Below are positions 1 through 5,100 of a DNA stretch of 8,273 nucleotides, in pieces; position 1 is the first letter of the stretch, and each line of letters opens with the position of its first letter. Below the pieces are notes generated by a model. That model was not told the origin of the DNA. It did not search any database and saw nothing but the letters and a program-made list of their open reading frames with translations. The DNA is from Clostridiales bacterium. Lineage in GTDB: Bacteria > Bacillota > Clostridia > Christensenellales > Borkfalkiaceae. The stretch lies in the NCBI GenBank assembly GCA_021635425.1, contig JAJWOJ010000073.1, forward strand, positions 1 to 8,273, in the 5' to 3' direction. Both the position numbers and the translations under genes were made by a program.

Positions 1-80
1 CGGGCTAAGGCGAATTCGGCATAAAGCGCGGAAATATCGGCGTTTTGGCGGGGTTCGTATTATTTCTTGACTGGCATCCA
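1..80. other. Unassigned left edge
   Basis: No gene can be assigned here. On the plus strand one frame is open from the edge to a TGA at 68-70 and would give a 22-residue arginine-rich tail. Another plus frame stops at a TAA at 22-24. On the minus strand a frame without a start codon is open from 69 to the edge and reads like normal protein (NADISALYAEFALA). The bidirectional terminator just to the right would suit a plus-strand gene ending here, converging on the membrane protein gene. The piece is too short to decide. Confidence 0.25.
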
Positions 81-83
81 TAA

Positions 84-120
84 AAAACGAGCCGCATGCT
101 GTTATTTCGCGGCTCGTTTT
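84..120. terminator. Bidirectional intrinsic terminator
   Basis: A perfect 12-bp inverted repeat (84-95 and 109-120, outer bases AAAACGAGCCGC on the plus strand) surrounds a 13-base loop. The GC-rich core is flanked by A runs on the left and T runs on the right, so both strands give a hairpin followed by a U tract. It sits 13 bases past the stop codon of the minus-strand membrane protein gene. It should end that transcript and could also end any convergent plus-strand transcript. Confidence 0.9.
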
Positions 121-133
121 ATGTATTTTAAAA

Positions 134-1090
134 TTAAATGTCTACTTTGTTAAGGAGTTGCTCGTCGTTTTCGCGGAGTTCCTTGGGGACAATTATGTTA
201 TCGTAATCGATAAAATATTTCTTCTTGTTTATCGTGTAATTATCGACGAGTCTCATACAGGAAATCATTAGCGCGTAGAAAGAAGAAATGATTACCGTGC
301 CGACGCCGAGCGTGAAAAACAACATCGATACGGCAAGATAAACGTAAAGCACCGTGACCGAAAGGTACGCCGAGAACATCTTCCAGAAATATTCCTTGCT
401 CGGAAACAATCCCTTTTTAAACGCCTCTTTCGCCTTCATTCCGCCGATTATCATTTTCGTTGAAACCTGACTCATACTCGTCGAATAAATGGTTACGGCA
501 AACGTCAGAACGGATACGCCTAAAAACACGGCGACAAGCGGCACAAACGGCGCAACCAAATAAACGATTACGAAAACCACTGCCGCGACAAGCGCATAAT
601 AAACGATTGCGATCATAGCGTCGATAAGCTGGAATCTGATTATTTTTCTTAAATTTTCGAACATTACGCTCAAATACGGTCTGTGCGATAAACTCGACAT
701 ATGCTCGTCGATCATTATAAGCATCGTGGAATTGCTCACGCCCGAGAATATTCTGTAAAGATAAATTATCAGAATACAGATAACCACCGCCCAGACTATA
801 TTCGCAAAATGGCTTACGATTCCGTTGATAAACACCTGAAAGTCCGCAACAAGCGGCGAATCCGTTCCGTTCGCGGTGAATGCTTTCTGATTCTGCACAA
901 GGGATTTCACTATATCCGCGATATCTTTAAGAACGGGCGCAAGGTTTTCAAGCATCGGCTTTAAGCTTATCCTGAGCGTGACGTACAAGCCCGCCGCAAA
1001 AACGACGAAAAGAATGGCTTTATATAAGATATTTTTAAATATAAGCCCGAAGTTTCCGAGGGCTATTTTAAAAGCGTTTATAACTCGCAT
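134..1090 (-). CDS. Six-helix integral membrane protein, unknown function
   Basis: I do not recognise a named family. The 318-residue product has about six hydrophobic segments, near residues 22-40, 95-114, 156-176, 180-203, 240-260 and 264-281. A polar loop of roughly 55 residues follows the first helix, and a charged 35-residue tail (282-318) is rich in Lys, Asp and Glu. I chose the ATG at 1088-1090, 18 codons inside the longest open frame, because GGGAG (complement of 1096-1100) lies five bases upstream; the extension runs back into a hairpin. The layout recalls small Bacillota membrane proteins of the DUF975 or glycerophosphodiesterase-membrane-domain kind, but I see no motif to support either. 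It lies 93 bases after the lipoprotein gene, with no convincing promoter of its own, so co-transcription is likely. No transport or catalytic signature is visible. Confidence 0.85.
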   Translation of the reverse strand: MRVINAFKIALGNFGLIFKNILYKAILFVVFAAGLYVTLRISLKPMLENLAPVLKDIADIVKSLVQNQKAFTANGTDSPLVADFQVFINGIVSHFANIVWAVVICILIIYLYRIFSGVSNSTMLIMIDEHMSSLSHRPYLSVMFENLRKIIRFQLIDAMIAIVYYALVAAVVFVIVYLVAPFVPLVAVFLGVSVLTFAVTIYSTSMSQVSTKMIIGGMKAKEAFKKGLFPSKEYFWKMFSAYLSVTVLYVYLAVSMLFFTLGVGTVIISSFYALMISCMRLVDNYTINKKKYFIDYDNIIVPKELRENDEQLLNKVDI

Positions 1091-1132
1091 TTTTTCTCCC
1101 GATTTTAAATTGATTGTATAATTAACAAATTC

Positions 1133-1163
1133 GGGCTGTCGCATAAAAACCCTGCAACAGCCC
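1133..1163 (-). other. Intergenic RNA hairpin between lipoprotein and membrane protein genes
   Basis: On the minus strand an 11-bp stem (GGGCTGTTGCA against TGCGACAGCCC, one U-G wobble) closes a 9-base loop. It begins 20 bases after the lipoprotein stop codon and ends 42 bases before the next start codon. No real U tract follows (GAATTTGTT), so it is a poor intrinsic terminator. It could slow read-through or protect the 3' end of the upstream message. Sequence and pairing are seen directly; the role is inferred. Confidence 0.6.
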
Positions 1164-1183
1164 TCTTCCGCTATGTTATTCGG

Positions 1184-2134
1184 TTATTTGGAAAACGTTA
1201 TGCTCTTAATCGTTATTCCCTTCGAGGGACGAAGAACTACATATTTAGCATTGTTTTCGATAGCGTTAAGGTAAGCTTCGCCTTTTTCGGTATCCTTCGT
1301 GACTTTAACGGTGTAAGCGCCCGAAGCGTCTTTAACGAAAGTTTCGCCGTCGGCTTCTACCATATAATCTCTGCCGTAATCGCCGATTGCGCCGATAAGC
1401 GTCTTATTATCGTCCGTATCTTCGGGTTCGTAAGCGAAATAGTAAACCTTTTCGTCGTTTGAACCTTTCTTGTAATCTTCGAGAATGGCTTTAACGCGCG
1501 TATAGCTCGACTTTTTATCTTTGCTTGCGTCGTTTTTGTCTGCTTTTCCGAAGATAACGAAATCTTTATATGCGCTTGAAGCCGTTCCGTAATAAGAACT
1601 GCTTCCGAAAGTTACCGAAATCGCTCCCTTTGCGGTGTCGTACCGATTCGTATCGTCGTCGATCGCTCTTTTTAAAACGAGCGCGCCGTCGGTTAAATCG
1701 AGAGACGTTCCCTCATACTTAAAGCCGTTGTTTTCAAACTCTCCCACCAGGGTGAATTTCGAAGTGTACATTTCCTGCTCTTTCTGTTTAAGCGATTTAA
1801 CGTACGCGTCGTTTATAATCGACGAATATTTGTCGTCAAGAGACTTATAATCCTTATCGGTTTCGCCGAAGGTGATAAAGCTCGCAACGTCGCTCACAGC
1901 GGAACCGTTATAAAAACCTTTTTCCGCAAGATATTTGAAATGCGCGATAGAAGAAGGCGCGATATTCATGTAAAGCTCGAAGTCGATTGCTTCTTCCTTG
2001 CCGCCTACGTCGAACGTTACGGTGCATTTTTCGATTTTGCTGCCGTTTTTAATGGTGTCTCCGCAACTCGTCGTCAACGCGCAAACGCCCGCAGTCATAA
2101 TAGCGGCTAAAATTCCGCTGAGTATTTTTTTCAT
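1184..2134 (-). CDS. Divergent cyclophilin-like lipoprotein
   Basis: The 316-residue product starts with a lysine pair, a hydrophobic stretch and LTTSC, a lipobox-like site with the lipidated Cys at residue 24. It should therefore be anchored on the outer face of the membrane. Residues about 36-90 (FELYMNIAPSSIAHFKYLAE, then KGFYNG) match the first part of cyclophilin-type peptidyl-prolyl isomerases. A second match follows at about 169-197 (KGAISVTFGSSS, then FVIFGKA), with a long insert between. Where active cyclophilins have FHRV and QFFI, this protein has VSDVASFITF and KDFVIF, so the catalytic Arg and Gln appear lost. Enzyme activity is doubtful; a chaperone or binding role is possible. 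The ATG at 2132-2134 was chosen because GGAGGG precedes it by four bases and the lipoprotein signal begins there. The 48-codon upstream extension covers the leader and promoter and is not coding. Confidence 0.82.
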   Translation of the reverse strand: MKKILSGILAAIMTAGVCALTTSCGDTIKNGSKIEKCTVTFDVGGKEEAIDFELYMNIAPSSIAHFKYLAEKGFYNGSAVSDVASFITFGETDKDYKSLDDKYSSIINDAYVKSLKQKEQEMYTSKFTLVGEFENNGFKYEGTSLDLTDGALVLKRAIDDDTNRYDTAKGAISVTFGSSSYYGTASSAYKDFVIFGKADKNDASKDKKSSYTRVKAILEDYKKGSNDEKVYYFAYEPEDTDDNKTLIGAIGDYGRDYMVEADGETFVKDASGAYTVKVTKDTEKGEAYLNAIENNAKYVVLRPSKGITIKSITFSK

Positions 2135-2169
2135 AAAGCCCTCCGTATAAGAGTATAATCGGTATAATA

Positions 2170-2222
2170 TGCATCGGCGCCCGAATCTTTTTGCCGCGGA
2201 ACGGCATTTTAACTTCGATGCA
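2170..2222 (-). promoter_or_regulatory. Foldable 5' leader of the lipoprotein gene
   Basis: Between the promoter and the start codon the roughly 110-base leader can form a nested structure. A 7-bp outer stem pairs 2216-2222 with 2170-2176 (TGCATCG/CGATGCA). Inside it is a 5-bp hairpin, 2202-2206 with 2192-2196 (TGCCG, loop TTCCG, CGGCA). No known riboswitch class is recognised, and the ribosome binding site lies outside the stem. It may only be a stability element. Confidence 0.4.
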
Positions 2223-2249
2223 ATGCATAAACCTATAATTATATATATT

Positions 2250-2278
2250 ATTTTACAATTATTGGCGACTGTTGTCAA
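2250..2278 (-). promoter_or_regulatory. Sigma-A promoter for the lipoprotein gene
   Basis: On the minus strand a consensus TTGACA (complement of 2273-2278) is followed after exactly 17 bases by TAAAAT (complement of 2250-2255). The expected start is near 2243, giving a leader of about 108 bases before the ATG at 2134. An AT-rich stretch follows the -10. It would drive the lipoprotein gene and probably the membrane protein gene after it. Confidence 0.8.
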
Positions 2279-2315
2279 CCTTTAACGCAAGATATTTTTA
2301 GTTATTTTGATGAAA

Positions 2316-2365
2316 AAGACGTTTTATCCCGAAATTGCCGTTATTTTCCGCCCGAAAAACGTCTT
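2316..2365 (-). terminator. Possible terminator after the zinc-ribbon gene
   Basis: A perfect 10-bp inverted repeat, AAGACGTTTT (2316-2325) and AAAACGTCTT (2356-2365), lies just past the stop codon of the zinc-ribbon protein gene. The loop is about 30 bases. On the minus strand the distal arm runs into CTTTTTC, a short U-rich end. The stem is AT-rich and the loop long, so this is weaker than the terminator at 84-120. The structure arose partly from the 40-bp duplication here. Confidence 0.45.
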
Positions 2366-2393
2366 ATCGCGAAGTTGCGGTTATTCTCCGCCC
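2319..2393. repeat. Imperfect 40-bp tandem duplication at the zinc-ribbon gene's 3' end
   Basis: Two copies lie 40 bases apart. The cores 2320-2353 and 2360-2393 agree at about 29 of 34 positions (for example GTTTTATCCCGAAATTGCCG against GTCTTATCGCGAAGTTGCGG). The right copy holds the last codons and stop of the zinc-ribbon gene (GGCGGAGAATAA on the minus strand). The left copy repeats that stop region downstream. It looks like an old local duplication. Confidence 0.75.
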
Positions 2394-3475
2394 AAAAGAT
2401 AGAAAAGCCACACCAGAAAGACGGCGGCGGCGATGCCGAGTATGCCCGCAAGAAGAACTCTCCACGGCGAAACGGGAGTTTTGCCGGTGATTTTCGCCGT
2501 ACTTCCGTTCATATATACCCTGTATTTCTTCTTTCTGAACGCAAAGTTCATGAGATAAACGGGGATGAGCATATATTTGAATTTAACGGCTTCGTATTGC
2601 GTGGAAACGTTGAGATAATCCACAACGTCGCAATGAAGCGAGCTTTCGATATCCGAACGGATATCTCGGGTCATCGTATCTTTCGCGTCGCCCCAACAAC
2701 TTTTAAGATCGCGCTTATATGCGTCCGCAACGTAACCCGAAAGGTATTTGCTCTCGTAAACGCATGCGTCTTTCGCCCTGTACGGCGACAATTTATCGAG
2801 AGTTTTCTGGTCGAGATTATCGTTCGATACGACCATAACGTCGTCGAAAAATTTATCATACCCGCCGGAAACGTTACGATAAACGATATACGTTTCGGTA
2901 CGCTTGTTTTTTCCCGAGCCGACTACCCTCGTATGCCTGTCGCCTACCCTGCCGTTATACCGCGAATACGTCTGACTGTCAAACGTAAAACACGGTTCGT
3001 AAACGCCGTGCATGTTTTCGACGGTTAAGCTTTTTTTGAAGGAGCGCGGCGCGAAAATTTTCTTTTTTGCCCATTTTTTCGCCTGTTCGTTAGCCTGAGC
3101 GGCAGAAACCATAAACGGAATCACCGCACCCGGGCGTAACCCGTCGAAGCTGCCGCTTTTCACGACGTGCGAAGTGCCGCAATAGGGGCAGATAACGGCT
3201 TGTTCGTCCGTACCGACAATAATAGTCGCGCCGCAGTTCTCGCAAGTGTAAGTCGCCTGCTCGTTCTTGTTCCACTTCTCCGCCTGCTCGAATCCGCTTT
3301 CTATATCGTTTTCGACGACGTTTTTATTTTTTTCGACACGCTTAAAAAACCCGCAATACTCGCATTTAAGCATTTGAGAATTGGGGTCAAAAACCATCTT
3401 ACCGCCGCAACTCGGGCATTTCTCGTAATCGGTTTTTATTTGTTTAAGGTCTTTTTCAAATTCGTTATCACTCAT
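2381..3475 (-). CDS. YdjG-like protein: double TFIIB-type zinc ribbon with C-terminal membrane anchor
   Basis: The 364-residue product carries two N-terminal zinc ribbons, one with Cys 20/23 and 38/41 (CPSCGG, CEYCG) and one with Cys 78/81 and 96/99 (CENCG, CPYCG). A charged middle domain (about 110-335) of unknown fold follows, containing an invariant-looking PGAVIPF segment. One membrane helix sits at about 338-361, ending in LLGGE. In Bacillus subtilis, YdjG has similar zinc ribbons plus a membrane segment and works with the SPFH protein YdjI and with YdjH in recruiting PspA to the membrane; the likeness here is by architecture and context. The nearby SPFH gene supports a shared membrane complex. 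The ribosome binding site is weak (GGCAAG, 6 bases before the ATG), and the 66-base gap after the DUF1858 gene holds a hairpin, so translation may be low. Binding of DNA through the ribbons is not implied. Confidence 0.8.
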   Translation of the reverse strand: MSDNEFEKDLKQIKTDYEKCPSCGGKMVFDPNSQMLKCEYCGFFKRVEKNKNVVENDIESGFEQAEKWNKNEQATYTCENCGATIIVGTDEQAVICPYCGTSHVVKSGSFDGLRPGAVIPFMVSAAQANEQAKKWAKKKIFAPRSFKKSLTVENMHGVYEPCFTFDSQTYSRYNGRVGDRHTRVVGSGKNKRTETYIVYRNVSGGYDKFFDDVMVVSNDNLDQKTLDKLSPYRAKDACVYESKYLSGYVADAYKRDLKSCWGDAKDTMTRDIRSDIESSLHCDVVDYLNVSTQYEAVKFKYMLIPVYLMNFAFRKKKYRVYMNGSTAKITGKTPVSPWRVLLAGILGIAAAVFLVWLFYLLGGE

Positions 3476-3502
3476 ACAGTCTTGCCAATTTACCGTTCTG
3501 AT

Positions 3503-3531
3503 AATCGCAAACGATTGTACGGTATGCGATT
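3503..3531 (-). other. Intergenic inverted repeat before the zinc-ribbon gene
   Basis: AATCGCA (3503-3509) and TGCGATT (3525-3531) form a perfect 7-bp inverted repeat with a 15-base loop in the 66-base gap between the DUF1858 gene and the zinc-ribbon gene. No U tract follows on the minus strand. It could be an operator, a message-processing hairpin or chance; no function is assigned. Confidence 0.4.
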
Positions 3532-3541
3532 TTCAAAGTTT

Positions 3542-3736
3542 TCAGATGTTGTTGAGTTCTTCGAGCATCTTATCGAGATCGGCACCGTGAACCTGAGCCG
3601 CTTCGCCGACGGTTTCTCCGTGAGCGATCGCACAGCCGAGGCAGTGCATTCCGTATCTCATAAGTATTTCGCCCGCGTTGGGGTTGATGTCGAGTGCGTC
3701 AACGATAATAGTGTCCGCAGTAATTTTTTTATCCAT
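3542..3736 (-). CDS. DUF1858 / prismane-associated redox-disulfide domain protein
   Basis: The 64-residue product is a complete single-domain DUF1858 protein. This family is also described as the hybrid-cluster-protein-associated disulfide domain. The signature is plain: a short start (KITADTIIVDAL), a helix ending NPNAGEILMRYGMHC, the CLGC motif with Cys 32 and 35, then AHGETVGEAA and an acidic C-terminal helix. The CxxC pair suggests a redox or metal-binding role in the cytoplasm, common in anaerobes, but no substrate is established. The start is firm: AAGGAG lies eight bases upstream of the ATG at 3734-3736. It sits 109 bases after the SPFH gene and 66 bases before the zinc-ribbon gene on the same strand, so it is likely part of that transcript. 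A DUF1858 gene between ydjI-like and ydjG-like genes is not part of the B. subtilis operon. Confidence 0.92.
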   Translation of the reverse strand: MDKKITADTIIVDALDINPNAGEILMRYGMHCLGCAIAHGETVGEAAQVHGADLDKMLEELNNI

Positions 3737-3779
3737 GATATCGTCTCCTTTATATTGTATTTCCCTATTTATTGAGTAT

Positions 3780-3804
3780 GCCGAACGTATCGGCTTTTAT
3801 TTAT
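3780..3804 (+). other. Small hairpin with plus-strand T-rich tail in the SPFH-DUF1858 gap
   Basis: GCCGA (3780-3784) and TCGGC (3790-3794) enclose a 5-base loop and are followed on the plus strand by TTTTATTTAT. It has the form of a weak terminator for plus-strand transcription, yet no plus-strand gene lies to its left. On the minus strand, the direction of the genes, no T run follows, so it should not stop SPFH read-through. It may block antisense transcription. Confidence 0.3.
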
Positions 3805-3845
3805 AATCGGCGGTATTTTTTCTCCGATAATTCAAATTTTCAAAA

Positions 3846-4901
3846 TTAACCGAGTTTTTTGCCGCACTCGGGGCAGAATTTAGCCCCCGCGCTCACTTTT
3901 GCTCCGCATTCGGGGCAGAACTTGGTTGCCGACACGGCTTTTCCGCACTCGGGGCAGAACTTCGAGCCTGCGGGAACGGTCTTCCCGCAAGACGGACAAA
4001 CCGTTCCGCCCGCCGCATTGTTTGCGTTGCCGTTATTTTGATTGTTGCTTCCCGCCATAGCGTTAGCCATCATCGCGCCGATACCTACGCCTGCGCCCAT
4101 TCCGACGCCGCCCGCCATAAACGCGCCGCCGACGCCCTGATTCGCCGCAGCCGTCTTCATTGCCTCCGCCGCGGAAACCTTCATGAGGGTATCCGTAGAA
4201 TCGCCGAGGATTCCGAGCTTCGTCCTTTCGTCCATCGCCTTCGTAACTTCTTCGGGAAGCGACATGTTTTCGATGAAGAGATTGACGAGCTTAAGACCCA
4301 ACTCGTTGAATTTATTCTGAACGGATCCCTTAACGATTTCGTTGAACTCGAGCGTGTTAGCCGCCAAATCAAGCGCGGAAACTTTGCTTTCGCCGAGAGA
4401 ATCGGCAAAGCAGGAAAGGAGCATCGATTTTAAAAAATCGTTTATATCGTCGGTAACGAAAGTGCTGTTCGTGCCGAAAAGTTCTTTTAAGAACACTGCG
4501 GGGTCGTCCACCTTATACGAGAAGGTACCGAACGCCCTCACTCTAACCATTCCGAAGCGGGAATCGCTCATCATGATCGGGTTTTTCGTTCCCCACTGAA
4601 TGTTGGTGAACTGCTTTGTGTTGATGTAATAAATATCGCAGGTTATAGGGGTCTGGAACCCGTATTTCCACCCTGCAAGTTTTGAAAGAATGGGGAAAAT
4701 ATCCGTTCCGAGATCGTAAAGACCGGGACCGAACACGTCCGCTATCTGTCCTTTATGAACAAAAATCGCGCATTGCGATTCCTTAACGGTAAGCGTCGAT
4801 TTATTGTTGATTTCCCTTCCGTAATTTTTAAGGGGATATTTATAAACGAGTGTGTTTTTGCTGTCGTCGTTCCAGACGACGTTAAGTCTGAACAGAGCCA
4901 T
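3846..4901 (-). CDS. ydjI: YdjI-like SPFH-domain protein with C-terminal zinc ribbons
   Basis: The 351-residue product belongs to the bacterial SPFH family often labelled 'virion core protein', to which B. subtilis YdjI belongs. An N-terminal region (about 1-80) with the typical KESQCAIFVHKGQIADVFGPG leads into the SPFH core (about 80-235, including FGMVRVRAFGTFSYKVDDP). Next come a short Ala/Met-rich helix and a glycine-rich hydrophobic stretch (about 256-284), an Asn/Gly linker (285-299), and two paired ribbons with Cys 302/305, 316/319, 329/332 and 343/346. It should assemble as oligomers on the inner face of the membrane. The gene has its own promoter and a clear AAGGAG site before the ATG at 4899-4901. 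It is the first gene of a likely unit with the DUF1858 and YdjG-like genes. The partner inference rests on the B. subtilis PspA-YdjGHI system; no pspA or ydjH is seen here. Confidence 0.9.
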   Translation of the reverse strand: MALFRLNVVWNDDSKNTLVYKYPLKNYGREINNKSTLTVKESQCAIFVHKGQIADVFGPGLYDLGTDIFPILSKLAGWKYGFQTPITCDIYYINTKQFTNIQWGTKNPIMMSDSRFGMVRVRAFGTFSYKVDDPAVFLKELFGTNSTFVTDDINDFLKSMLLSCFADSLGESKVSALDLAANTLEFNEIVKGSVQNKFNELGLKLVNLFIENMSLPEEVTKAMDERTKLGILGDSTDTLMKVSAAEAMKTAAANQGVGGAFMAGGVGMGAGVGIGAMMANAMAGSNNQNNGNANNAAGGTVCPSCGKTVPAGSKFCPECGKAVSATKFCPECGAKVSAGAKFCPECGKKLG

Positions 4902-4977
4902 GTTAAATTCTCCTTGTATTTTTTTAAAAGTATTCTCGCGTTTATACGCGGATATATACTATTTCTATGTTATCTGT

Positions 4978-5006
4978 ATTATAGCACAAATAGCAAGTTT
5001 ACACAA
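4978..5006 (-). promoter_or_regulatory. Extended -10 promoter for the SPFH gene
   Basis: On the minus strand a perfect TATAAT (complement of 4978-4983) is preceded by TGC, giving the extended -10 form TGCTATAAT. Exactly 17 bases upstream lies a poor -35, TTGTGT (5001-5006). The start would be near 4971, leaving a leader of about 70 bases that contains a small CGCGT/ACGCG hairpin (4936-4949). A weak -35 with an extended -10 is a normal vegetative pattern. I see no Sigma-W-like sequence (GAAAC/CGTC). Confidence 0.7.
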
Positions 5007-5085
5007 CAATTTTTATAGTTTTTTATACCGACTTTCTGCCGGTTGACCTTTATTTTTATCGGACGTTTTATTTGTCGGTTTTATT

Positions 5086-5100
5086 TGCATGTTTTATGCA
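5086..5100 (-). other. Small hairpin at the stop codon of the Ser-rich gene
   Basis: TGCAT (5086-5090) and ATGCA (5096-5100) can form a 5-bp hairpin that overlaps the final codons and stop of the serine-rich protein gene. No T run follows on the minus strand. The rest of the 192-base gap down to 4902 holds short inverted segments (ACCGAC/GTCGGT) but no convincing intrinsic terminator for this gene. Confidence 0.3.

Noticed and set aside
2153..2168. Two TATAAT boxes on the plus strand
   Set aside because: They point away from every gene here and have no good -35 or plus-strand gene downstream; chance in AT-rich leader DNA is likely.
2135..2278. 48-codon N-terminal extension of the lipoprotein
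   Set aside because: It would span the promoter and leader, and would bury the lipoprotein signal sequence inside the protein.
2375..3775. Plus-strand open frames of 217 and 202 codons
   Set aside because: They lie opposite genes with clear zinc-ribbon and DUF1858 motifs, have no recognisable domains, and lack ribosome binding sites.
5024..5043. Terminator-like hairpin (ACCGAC...GCCGGT) after the Ser-rich gene
   Set aside because: On the minus strand the stem is short and followed by an A-rich run, not T. The T-rich flank is on the plus strand, where no gene ends.
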